Below, one piece after another: positions 8,775 to 16,389 of a DNA stretch of 21,035 bases. The stretch comes from JAZDRH01 sp047470865. GTDB taxonomy: Bacteria > Pseudomonadota > Gammaproteobacteria > Pseudomonadales > Pseudomonadaceae. Numbering within the stretch: the stretch's first letter is position 1; every line of letters begins with the position of its first letter. Both the position numbers and the translations under genes were made by a program. Under the pieces are notes generated by a model. That model ran no database searches. It saw only the letters and a list, made by a program, of their open reading frames with translations, and had not been told where the DNA came from. The DNA lies in contig NZ_JAZDRH010000036.1 of the NCBI RefSeq assembly GCF_047470865.1, positions 1 through 21,035 on the forward strand, read 5' to 3'.

Positions 8775-8789
8775 CAAGTTGGGTATGAA
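8759..8789 (+). promoter_or_regulatory. Possible MerR-style promoter for the acyl-CoA synthetase gene
   Basis: TTTACG (8759-8764) and TATGAA (8784-8789) each match 4 of 6 bases of the -35 and -10 consensus, with a 19-nt spacer. Overlong 19-20-nt spacers are typical of promoters activated by MerR-family regulators, and here the operator covers the -35 and most of the spacer. Both hexamers are weak matches, so this is a suggestion only. Confidence 0.35.
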
Positions 8790-8858
8790 CTGTCAAGATT
8801 TGTCAGATTAGCCCTTAGTTGAACCTCAATAACAAGCATAAAACAGAGGGAATTCCTC

Positions 8859-10538
8859 ATGAGTCTTCCGAGTTATACCTGTGGACCACAGGAGAAGCCT
8901 TTATTGGCAATGACCATTGGCGAGGCATTTGATCGCACTGTTGCTAAGTTTCCTGATCGGGAAGCCTTGGTCGTGCGGCAGCAATGCTTAAGTCTCACTT
9001 GGCGTGCTTTATCTGAAACCGTTAACAAGGCAGCAAAAGCCCTGTTGGCGCTTGGGTTAAAGCCTGGTGATAGGTTAGGGATTTGGTCGCCTAACTGTAT
9101 GCAGTGGCTAGTTACGCAGTTTGCTACAGCCAAAGCGGGCGTTATTTTAGTGAATATCAATCCTGCTTATCGTGTGAGTGAGCTGGAATACGCGCTAAAA
9201 CAGTCAGGTTGTAGTTGGTTAGTGACAGCTTCTGACTTTAAAAGCTCGGACTATCACGCCATGCTGAATGAGCTGATTCCTGAATTAGCCACGAGCAAGC
9301 CCGGACAGTTAGAAAGTGCTAAACTGCCCGAATTGAAAGGGATTATCAGTTTGCATGATAAACCCGCCCCCGGCATGATGGCATGGCAAACCGCAATGCA
9401 CATGTCAAAAAATACCTCCTCCGAACAGCTAGAGGCTGTTGCACAAAGCTTACAATTCGATGATCCCATCAATATTCAATACACCTCAGGCACCACAGGC
9501 TTCCCTAAAGGCGCGACTTTAAGCCATTACAATATTTTAAATAATGGTTACATGGTGGGAGAAAGCCTTGGATTAACTGAGCATGACCGTATGGTTATTC
9601 CAGTGCCTTTGTACCATTGCTTTGGCATGGTTATGGGGAACTTAGGTGCTTTGACCCACGGCTCAACCATGATTTACCCTGCTGCTGCTTTTGATCCTGT
9701 TACTACGCTGCGTGCCTGTGCTGAAGAAGAAGCCACAGTGCTTTACGGTGTGCCAACTATGTTTATCGCTATGTTGGAGTGTGAGGAGCGTCCAGAGTTG
9801 GATTTATCCAAATTGCGCACAGGTATTATGGCTGGCGCTACATGCCCTATCGAGGTGATGAAGCGTGTCATCAGCGATATGAATATGAAGGAAGTGCAGA
9901 TTGCCTATGGCATGACAGAAACCAGTCCTGTGTCTACCCAAACGGGAGCTGATGACAATCTTGAATTAAGAACAACAACGGTGGGTCGCACACAGCCGCA
10001 TCTAGAGTCAAAAATTATTGATGACGATGGCAACATTGTTGAGCGCGGCAAAATTGGTGAACTATGTACACGTGGTTATAGCGTGATGTTGGGCTATTGG
10101 GGAAATCCAGAGGCCACACGTGAAGCCATTGATGAAGCGCGTTGGATGCATACGGGTGATCTGGCCATTATGGATGATGCCGGCTATGTACAAATTGTAG
10201 GGCGTAATAAAGACATGATTATTCGAGGAGGAGAAAATATTTATCCTCGCGAAATAGAGGAGTTTTTATATACTCACGAAAAAGTATCTGATGTTCAAGT
10301 AATTGGTGTGCCTTGCAAAAAATTTGGTGAGGAAATTGTAGCTTGGGTCAAGCTGCATGCAGGTGATGTCATTACTGAAGACGAGCTTAAAGCCTTTTGC
10401 AAAGGCAAGATTGCGCATTTTAAAGTGCCGCGCTATATCAAGTTTGTCGATGATTTCCCGATGACAATTAGCGGCAAGATACAGAAGTTTAAAATGCGTG
10501 AAGTGAGTGCGGCTGAACTGAATTTACAAGAAGGCTAG
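8859..10538 (+). CDS. AMP-forming acyl-CoA synthetase (fatty-acyl/branched-chain acid-CoA ligase type)
   Basis: This 559-residue member of the ANL adenylating family activates a carboxylic acid to its CoA thioester through an acyl-AMP. The core motifs are present in order: the phosphate-binding loop YTSGTTGFPKGATLSH, YGMTETSPVS, the hinge region WMHTGDLAIMDDAGYVQIVG leading to GRNKDMIIRGGENIYPREIE, and the C-terminal PMTISGKIQKFKMRE with catalytic Lys540. There is no carrier-protein domain or signal peptide, so it is a soluble cytoplasmic ligase. The gene is divergent from the liu operon and shares its control region and palindrome. That context suggests a substrate such as isovalerate or another short-to-medium-chain acid leading into liu or beta-oxidation, but the sequence alone does not fix the substrate. 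GAGGG precedes the ATG. Confidence 0.93.
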   Translation: MSLPSYTCGPQEKPLLAMTIGEAFDRTVAKFPDREALVVRQQCLSLTWRALSETVNKAAKALLALGLKPGDRLGIWSPNCMQWLVTQFATAKAGVILVNINPAYRVSELEYALKQSGCSWLVTASDFKSSDYHAMLNELIPELATSKPGQLESAKLPELKGIISLHDKPAPGMMAWQTAMHMSKNTSSEQLEAVAQSLQFDDPINIQYTSGTTGFPKGATLSHYNILNNGYMVGESLGLTEHDRMVIPVPLYHCFGMVMGNLGALTHGSTMIYPAAAFDPVTTLRACAEEEATVLYGVPTMFIAMLECEERPELDLSKLRTGIMAGATCPIEVMKRVISDMNMKEVQIAYGMTETSPVSTQTGADDNLELRTTTVGRTQPHLESKIIDDDGNIVERGKIGELCTRGYSVMLGYWGNPEATREAIDEARWMHTGDLAIMDDAGYVQIVGRNKDMIIRGGENIYPREIEEFLYTHEKVSDVQVIGVPCKKFGEEIVAWVKLHAGDVITEDELKAFCKGKIAHFKVPRYIKFVDDFPMTISGKIQKFKMREVSAAELNLQEG

Positions 10539-10545
10539 CACTAGA

Positions 10546-10572
10546 AAACGGCAAGCTAACCACTTGCCGTTT
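10546..10572 (+). terminator. Terminator hairpin after the acyl-CoA synthetase gene
   Basis: AAACGGCAAG (10546-10555) and CTTGCCGTTT (10563-10572) form a perfect 10-bp stem with a 7-nt loop, starting 8 nt after the stop codon. The T run is short (TTT, then ATTAA). Confidence 0.8.
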
Positions 10573-10682
10573 ATTAACTAACAAAAAATAGGAGGTGCTA
10601 ACAGTCGTATTAGATGTCAGTGGTAATAAAAAAATAATCAAAAAAGCATAACAAAGCATGAATAACAATAAGAGAACTCGCT

Positions 10683-11954
10683 ATGCAAATGAACAAATAC
10701 TACGCATTAACATTGTGCTCAGGTCTATTAGGGACTGTGCTGGCTCCTGTGGCTCAAGCCGACTTTATCCAAGATAGCAAGGCCGATTTACACTTGCGCA
10801 ATTTCTATATGAATCGTGATTTTCGCGATAACGACAAACCAGGTTCTATTCTTCGTTCTGATGGCAAAGCACAGCATAAAGCAGAAGATTGGGGGCAGGC
10901 TTTTATGTTGCGATATCGCTCAGGTTATACCGAGGGTACTGTGGGGTTTGGCTTGGATGCATTGGGCTTGGTTGGTATTAAGCTTGACTCAGGTGCTGGT
11001 ACCGGCGGCACAGGGGCACTAGTGCGTAGCAGGCACTCAGGAAGCTCGCATGACAACAGCTCATTTACCCCAACACTTAAAGCTAAACTGTCTAAAACCG
11101 TTGTAAGCTATGGCGGGCATGAGCCTATTTTACCTATAGTTATTCGTAACGATACAAGACTGCTACCGCAAACATTTATAGGCACCCAAATTGTCAGTAA
11201 TGAAATTGATAATCTTACGTTGACTGCGGGGCAATATCAGCGCTCACGCTGGCGCAACTCCAGTGATAGAGAAAAAATGCCAATGTTTGCTGATGGCAGT
11301 AAGGGTGGCGTGGCGAGTAACAGATTTAACTTTGCAGGCGCACAATACAAAGCATTAGCAGGATTGCAGTTACAGTATTTTTACGCGCAGTTAAAGGATA
11401 ATTATAAACAGCAGGTTGCAAGCTTTGATTACACCACCAAGCTCAGTGAAGATTGGGGCTTTAAACTAGATGGGCGCTATTTTAAAAGTGATAAGCAAGG
11501 CAATACAAATATTGACAATAAGCTCTATAGCAGCATGTTAGGCTTAAGCTACAAAGGGCATTGGCTCAGCGCGGGTATGCAAAAACAAAAAGGCGATACA
11601 GGCATGCCATTTATTGGTGGAGGTACTGATCCTTGGACCATGAATACCTTAACCTATCATCATTTTTTACGCGCTAAGGAAAACTCATGGCAAGTACGTT
11701 ATGACTATGATTTTGCCAACCTGGGTATTAATGGGCTAACGCTAATGGCACGCTATGTTAAAGGTCATGATTTTAAAATTGCAGGCGAGCGTGCCAGAGA
11801 GTGGGAGCGAGATATTGATATTGTGTATAACTTCCAAAGCGATAAGTTGAAAAATCTTAGCCTTATGCTGCGTAATGTAGCCTATCGGGGAACGCACAGC
11901 GCTGGTGTTGATGAAAACCGTGTGATTGTCAATTATAAGATTCCATTGCTTTAA
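10683..11954 (+). CDS. OprD-family outer-membrane porin
   Basis: This 423-residue OprD/OccD-OccK-type substrate-specific channel is for uptake of small carboxylates, amino acids or similar solutes. A signal peptide is clear: MNKYYALTLCSGLLGTVLAP followed by cleavage after VAQA at about residue 26. The mature start DFIQDSKADLHLRNFYMNRD is the typical first strand of the family, and the chain shows alternating strand/turn sequence to the C-terminus, ending in VIVNYKIPLL. Length is normal. The gene is flanked by hairpins at 10546-10572 and 11991-12019, so it is probably transcribed alone. The ATG at 10683 has a weak AAGAGA upstream; a second ATG two codons on is possible. The substrate cannot be read from the sequence; uptake of a precursor for the neighbouring acid catabolism is only a guess. 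Confidence 0.9.
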   Translation: MQMNKYYALTLCSGLLGTVLAPVAQADFIQDSKADLHLRNFYMNRDFRDNDKPGSILRSDGKAQHKAEDWGQAFMLRYRSGYTEGTVGFGLDALGLVGIKLDSGAGTGGTGALVRSRHSGSSHDNSSFTPTLKAKLSKTVVSYGGHEPILPIVIRNDTRLLPQTFIGTQIVSNEIDNLTLTAGQYQRSRWRNSSDREKMPMFADGSKGGVASNRFNFAGAQYKALAGLQLQYFYAQLKDNYKQQVASFDYTTKLSEDWGFKLDGRYFKSDKQGNTNIDNKLYSSMLGLSYKGHWLSAGMQKQKGDTGMPFIGGGTDPWTMNTLTYHHFLRAKENSWQVRYDYDFANLGINGLTLMARYVKGHDFKIAGERAREWERDIDIVYNFQSDKLKNLSLMLRNVAYRGTHSAGVDENRVIVNYKIPLL

Positions 11955-11990
11955 AAATAGACTCTGTAAAGCGACCTAGTTATGAACTAA

Positions 11991-12019
11991 CCCTAAAAAG
12001 TTAATCCAGCTTTTTAGGG
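11991..12019 (+). terminator. Hairpin terminator after the OprD porin gene
   Basis: CCCTAAAAAG (11991-12000) and CTTTTTAGGG (12010-12019) are perfect reverse complements around a 9-nt loop, 36 nt after the porin stop codon. The stem is only partly GC and no T run follows, so termination may be incomplete. Confidence 0.6.
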
Positions 12020-12092
12020 CAGTTTAGTGATAGGTTGTTTTGTTTAATGGGCTTAATTTATCAGTTTCTAAGGCTGTTAAACTTTAGCCGTG

Positions 12093-12121
12093 TTTACCTT
12101 ATTGTAAATGCTCTGCATATT
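12093..12121 (+). promoter_or_regulatory. Possible sigma-70 promoter of the regulator-exporter-protease operon
   Basis: TTTACC (12093-12098) and CATATT (12116-12121) with a 17-nt spacer each match 4 of 6 consensus bases, about 70 nt upstream of the regulator start. The TTTAC-N6-GTAAA inverted repeat at 12093-12108 overlaps the -35 region. I found no convincing sigma-54 (GG-N10-GC) promoter in 11955-12190. Confidence 0.35.
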
Positions 12122-12190
12122 GAAGCTATAGCCGTGCTAGAGGGAGTTAGCGTGATTTCGAGACAACAATAACAATGCTCGGGAGCAGAT

Positions 12191-14062
12191 ATGACCAGTA
12201 AAACTGCTACGTCTAGCCGAAATTTTTCTACTCCAGTTGTGGGTGGTGTGTGGTCACAACTGAGTTACCCTGAAATTATCCAAGCAGCACGTGCGCGTAG
12301 TACTGCCTATGGTGTGAATGCCAGTGCAGATTCGTGCCTTAATCAACGTGTTGATTTAACAGAGTTAAGACAAACCAATAGCCTATTATTAGATGCAGCT
12401 GAACCTGTATTACAACAACTAATAGGCCAATTTGAAGGGCTCAATAATCAAGCCTTACTTATTTTGGCTAACCGTGATGCCACCATTTTAAGCGTTGAAG
12501 GGCAGGCGGCCTATCAAAACTATAACGAGATTAGTGACGTCGCCCCAGGAGTATGCTGGAGTGAGAAAATTCGCGGTACTAACGCATTAGGCACTGCTAT
12601 TGCAGAATCACAGCCTATGCTAATTAACTGTGGTGAGCATTTTCTTGAACGACTTGGTAATTTTTCATGCTCATCTGTGTTACTCAATGATGCCAGTGGG
12701 CAGGTTTCTGGTGTTTTAAGTTTGGCACGCAAAGGCGCCTTGTCCGAAACCAAAGATAGCCTTTTATTGTTAAATTTAAGTGCTAATTATATTGAGCGTC
12801 GTTTATTTATTAGCAGCCAAAACCAACATATTAGTTTGGCATTTCATTGTAATCCTAATTATTTAGATTCACCTTGGCAGGGTTTGCTCTCAATTAACCT
12901 TGATGGTTATTTAATGGCCGTTAATGATGCAGCTTGTGAGTTACTAGGTCTGCCACGCGAACGTTTGCTGGGGCAGTCGTGTGAAAGCTTTTTGGGCGGG
13001 CGTGCGCCAGCATTTAAAAAAATCACTAAAGGTCTAGCCGGAAGTCTAAATACAAGGCGTGGTAAGCTCTATTATAAAATTCTACAAGTACCCAATACCG
13101 ATCCAAATAATGCGTTTTTACCAACTAAAACAACAATAACAGCGCCAGATTACTTAACTACATCTAATCCTAAATTTGAAAAGAACTTAAATTTAACTCA
13201 GCGTGGTTTTGCTAAAGATTTACCAATTTTATTGTTAGGCGAAACAGGTACAGGTAAAGAGGTTATTGCGCGCACTCTGCATGAGCAAAGTGATCGTCGA
13301 GATCAACCGTTTATTGCGGTAAATTGTGCAGCTATTCCAGAAGGTTTAATAGAATCAGAGTTATTTGGCTATAAAGAAGGAGCTTTTACAGGGGCTCGTC
13401 GCGGCGGAATGGTTGGACGTTTGCAACAAGCCAATGGCGGTACATTATTTTTAGATGAAGTTGGCGATATGCCGTTGCAATTACAGGCGCGCTTATTGCG
13501 CGTGTTACAAGAACGTCAATTTACGCCATTAGGCGGTGGGCAAGAGCAGCGTTTAAACATTGGTTTGATTTGCGCTACCCACCGAGATTTGCGCCAACAG
13601 GTTGCAGATAATAGTTTCAGGGAGGACTTGTATTACCGCATTAATGGTATCAGTTTGCAATTACCAGCCTTACGCGAGCGCAATGATTTAAAAGACTTGT
13701 GCCAACTATTTTTAACACGCGAAGGCTTATCTCAGGTGCAATTGAGCAATGATTTGCAGCAGTTGTTAGCAGGCTATCATTGGCCAGGCAATATTCGTCA
13801 GCTAGAAATGGTAATGCGCACTTTAGCGGCTTTAGCAGAGCCTGAACAAAAGTACTTTAATTTAGATGATTTACCAGACAGCTTATTAGATGAGTTAGCC
13901 CAGCGTGAGCAAGACGCAATAGGGCATTGTATTCGTAGTAATGAAAATGAGTTGATACGCCAAGCCTTGTCAGCCCAAGAGGGTAACGTATCGGCAGCAG
14001 CACGGGAGCTAGGTATTAGCCGAGCGACTTTATATCGTAAATTAAAACAGTTGGACGCTTAA
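12191..14062 (+). CDS. Sigma-54-dependent transcriptional activator, AcoR-like (GAF-PAS-AAA+-Fis)
   Basis: This 623-residue enhancer-binding protein activates RNA polymerase with sigma-54. A GAF-like sensor covers about residues 60-200 (with CWSEKIRGTNALGTA) and a PAS-like segment about 228-290 (LLSINLDGYLMAVNDAACELLG). The AAA+ domain has Walker A GETGTGKE at 350-357, the sigma-54 contact loop GAFTGA at 397-402, Walker B GGTLFLDEVGD at 416-425 and an intact arginine-finger region. A Fis-type helix-turn-helix ends the protein (GNVSAAARELGISRATLYRKLKQL). All catalytic and sigma-54 contact elements are present, so it should be a true sigma-54 activator. There is no receiver domain, so it senses a ligand directly. 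It is the first gene of a four-gene operon, 1 nt before the exporter gene, with GGGAG upstream of its ATG. Its target promoter was not found in the window and is probably elsewhere. Confidence 0.92.
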   Translation: MTSKTATSSRNFSTPVVGGVWSQLSYPEIIQAARARSTAYGVNASADSCLNQRVDLTELRQTNSLLLDAAEPVLQQLIGQFEGLNNQALLILANRDATILSVEGQAAYQNYNEISDVAPGVCWSEKIRGTNALGTAIAESQPMLINCGEHFLERLGNFSCSSVLLNDASGQVSGVLSLARKGALSETKDSLLLLNLSANYIERRLFISSQNQHISLAFHCNPNYLDSPWQGLLSINLDGYLMAVNDAACELLGLPRERLLGQSCESFLGGRAPAFKKITKGLAGSLNTRRGKLYYKILQVPNTDPNNAFLPTKTTITAPDYLTTSNPKFEKNLNLTQRGFAKDLPILLLGETGTGKEVIARTLHEQSDRRDQPFIAVNCAAIPEGLIESELFGYKEGAFTGARRGGMVGRLQQANGGTLFLDEVGDMPLQLQARLLRVLQERQFTPLGGGQEQRLNIGLICATHRDLRQQVADNSFREDLYYRINGISLQLPALRERNDLKDLCQLFLTREGLSQVQLSNDLQQLLAGYHWPGNIRQLEMVMRTLAALAEPEQKYFNLDDLPDSLLDELAQREQDAIGHCIRSNENELIRQALSAQEGNVSAAARELGISRATLYRKLKQLDA

Positions 14063-14063
14063 T

Positions 14064-15785
14064 ATGTCTTGGCTTGCGCGACTGATTAGCAGTCAGGAAC
14101 AAACACGTCTGACAGCAGCTTTAACTTGGCTATATCAGTTTGTAAAGCCCCAGCGTAATGCCATTATTGGATTGTTGGCATTATCCCTAATAGCCACTTT
14201 TATTATGTTACTGCAACCTTGGTTAACTAAAACCTTGATTGATCAAGGCTTAATTGCAGGAAACTTTAGTGTGCTACTTGGTGTAGCTATTGGGATGGTG
14301 CTGGTTGGTGTATTAGGTACTGTGCTCTCAGGTGTCAATCGATATTTGCACACACAGCTTTCAGGAAAAATATTATTTGCCTTGCGTGATGCCTTGTATC
14401 GGCATCTGCAAAAACTATCGCCGGCCTTTTATAGTCGCTGGCGCATGGGCGATTTAATGACGCGTTTAGATGGTGATGTGGCTGAGATTCAGCGCTTTGC
14501 TGTAGATGCCTTATTTTCAGCCATTTCCAATCTATTAGGCTTGCTAGGCGCGCTTATCTTGTTGATGAGTTTGTCTTGGAAGCTGGCTTTGCTTGTATTG
14601 CTGCTAATGCCATTAGAGCTAGCTTGGCTGCGCTGGATGCGTCGTAAAGTTGAAAAAAACAGTAGAGCTTTACGTGAAAAATCCAGTGATATTTCATCCT
14701 TCATGGTGGAAACCCTGCCAGCCATGAAATTTATTCAAGCTAGCGTACAAGAAGAACGTGAAGCTCTGCGCCTGCAAGGTTTATCAGCTAATTATTTACA
14801 GCAGTTATTGCGCTTGCAGCTCACTGAGTTTTTTACCCAGGCGGTGCCTAGTTTTTTAACCTCTATTACACGGGCAGCGGCCTTTATTATTGGTGGTTAT
14901 TGGGTTATTCAAGGCACATGGCAATTAGGTGCATTAATTGCCTTTTCAACCTATCTAGGCATGGTAATAGGGCCAGCTCAAAGCTTATTAGGACTGTATG
15001 TTTCAGTGCAGCGCATGAGCGTTAGCTTGTTGCGTGTACAAGAGCTACAAGAGGTGCCTATCAATATGTATAACCTCAGTAATCCTCAGCCAATTCCTTC
15101 TCATGCCAAAGGCCGAATTGCTTTGCAAAACCTGAGTTTTACTCATGAAGGTCGTACAGAGCCAACACTCATTGCTATTAATGCTGTTTTTGATGCAGGG
15201 CAAAAAATAGCGCTAATAGGTGACTCAGGTGCGGGAAAAAGTACATTAATTGATCTTTTACAAAGGTTTTACCAACCACAGCACGGCACAATCACCTTGG
15301 ATAATGTAGATATATCACAGTTTGATATAGCTGAGTTTCGCCGCACAGTGGCCGTTGTAAGCCAAGATATAGTGATTTTTAGGGGTAGCTTGGCAGACAA
15401 TTTACGCTATGTGGCGCCTGATGCCAGTGATGAGCATATTCTATCGGCGCTAGAGCAAGTACAGTTGCATTCGCTGGTGGAACAACTACCGCAAGGTATT
15501 CATAGCCCGTTAGCTGAGCGTGGGCAGCAACTCTCAGGTGGACAAAAGCAAAGGATTGCCATAGCACGCGCTTTATTACAAAAGCCGCTATTGTTAATTC
15601 TTGATGAGGCCACTTCTGCCGTGGATGAACATACTGAACAACGAGTAATGCAAGAGGTTGATCGACTGTTTGCACAGTGCACACGCATAGTCATCAGTCA
15701 TCGTAGTTATACATGGCAACAGGCTGATGCCTGCTGGAAAATTCAGCAAGGGCGCTTACAATTAGTGGATACAGCCTATGTATAA
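14064..15785 (+). CDS. ABC exporter with fused membrane and ATPase domains (QhpF-like)
   Basis: This 573-residue half-transporter joins an N-terminal type-I exporter membrane domain (six expected helices, about residues 30-310) to a C-terminal ATPase. The ATPase is complete: Walker A GDSGAGKST at 386-394, Q-loop VVSQD near 431, signature LSGGQKQR at 490-497, Walker B LLLILDE at 509-515 and switch His546 (ISHRS). There is no N-terminal C39 peptidase domain, so it would not cleave its own cargo. The next gene, a protease overlapping by 8 nt, may do so. This pairing matches the known maturation machinery of quinohemoprotein amine dehydrogenase, where exporter QhpF and protease QhpE handle the crosslinked gamma subunit. 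I rate that identity as probable. Alternatives are export of another processed peptide or a lipid/drug exporter. It starts 1 nt after the regulator stop codon. Confidence 0.88.
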   Translation: MSWLARLISSQEQTRLTAALTWLYQFVKPQRNAIIGLLALSLIATFIMLLQPWLTKTLIDQGLIAGNFSVLLGVAIGMVLVGVLGTVLSGVNRYLHTQLSGKILFALRDALYRHLQKLSPAFYSRWRMGDLMTRLDGDVAEIQRFAVDALFSAISNLLGLLGALILLMSLSWKLALLVLLLMPLELAWLRWMRRKVEKNSRALREKSSDISSFMVETLPAMKFIQASVQEEREALRLQGLSANYLQQLLRLQLTEFFTQAVPSFLTSITRAAAFIIGGYWVIQGTWQLGALIAFSTYLGMVIGPAQSLLGLYVSVQRMSVSLLRVQELQEVPINMYNLSNPQPIPSHAKGRIALQNLSFTHEGRTEPTLIAINAVFDAGQKIALIGDSGAGKSTLIDLLQRFYQPQHGTITLDNVDISQFDIAEFRRTVAVVSQDIVIFRGSLADNLRYVAPDASDEHILSALEQVQLHSLVEQLPQGIHSPLAERGQQLSGGQKQRIAIARALLQKPLLLILDEATSAVDEHTEQRVMQEVDRLFAQCTRIVISHRSYTWQQADACWKIQQGRLQLVDTAYV

Positions 15786-16389
15786 ACGCATAGGTGTAGT
15801 TGATAGTGGTTTTGCAAGGCATCAACAAGCATGGGTTTTCACCAGTCAACGTTTTGTGCTAACCAGTGTAGGGGTGTCACGCCAGGCCTGCATTACTGAT
15901 CCAACTGGGCACGGTAGTGCTATTTTAGACGTTATACATTCACACCAACATCATAGCCGTTTCGCTATAGCCCAAGTATTTGATGAGCGGGGGCGAACCT
16001 CGGTTAAACAAGTTATTGCGGCTATTGATTGGTTGATTGAACAACATGTAGAGTTAATTAACTTAAGCTTAGGTTTACGCCATCATAACGAGGAATTGCA
16101 AGCAGCTTGCCAGCGGGCGAAAAATAAAGGCATCTTGCTAATGGCGTCTAGCCCAGCAATGGGTGAGCCTGTTTATCCAGCCGCTTATCCAGAGGTTATC
16201 AGCATAACTGGCGATGGCCGTTGTAAAAAGCCTGACCAATATACCCATTTAACACAAGGTAATGCTAAGTTTGGTGCTTATGTACAAGGGCCAGCACCTC
16301 ATGCAGGGGCAAGTATGGCCTGTGCTCATTTTGTAGGAATTTGGGCGCGCAATACCTTAGAGCCATTATCCAAGGAGGCGTTGTTATGA
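15778..16389 (+). CDS. Small cytoplasmic subtilisin-like serine protease (S8 family, QhpE-like)
   Basis: This 203-residue minimal subtilase has the full catalytic triad in order: Asp9 in GVVDSGF, His45 in DPTGHGSA and Ser179 in GASMACAHF. The helical ELINLSLG block and the PAAYPEVISI segment are also typical. It has no signal peptide and no pro-domain, and it is shorter than secreted subtilisins (about 275 residues mature), so it should act in the cytoplasm without a propeptide. At the place where subtilisins carry the oxyanion-hole Asn (AAGN), this protein reads MASSPA, with no Asn. Size, location and the adjacent exporter agree with QhpE, which removes the leader of the QHNDH gamma subunit before export. 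Its ATG overlaps the exporter stop codon by 8 nt and its own stop overlaps the next gene by 4 nt. Confidence 0.88.
   Translation: MYKRIGVVDSGFARHQQAWVFTSQRFVLTSVGVSRQACITDPTGHGSAILDVIHSHQHHSRFAIAQVFDERGRTSVKQVIAAIDWLIEQHVELINLSLGLRHHNEELQAACQRAKNKGILLMASSPAMGEPVYPAAYPEVISITGDGRCKKPDQYTHLTQGNAKFGAYVQGPAPHAGASMACAHFVGIWARNTLEPLSKEALL

Noticed and set aside
11955..12190. Sigma-54 promoter upstream of the sigma-54 activator
   Set aside because: No TGGCAC-N5-TTGC-like pair was found by eye; a weak sigma-70 pair fits better.
12175..12201. Eight-residue upstream ORF (ATG CTC GGG ... TAA) overlapping the start of the sigma-54 activator gene
   Set aside because: It has no ribosome-binding site of its own; GGGAG inside it fits the activator start at 12191.
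15379..15684. 101-residue minus-strand ORF inside the ABC exporter gene
   Set aside because: It lies wholly antisense to the conserved ATPase domain, with no recognisable protein sequence; typical shadow frame.
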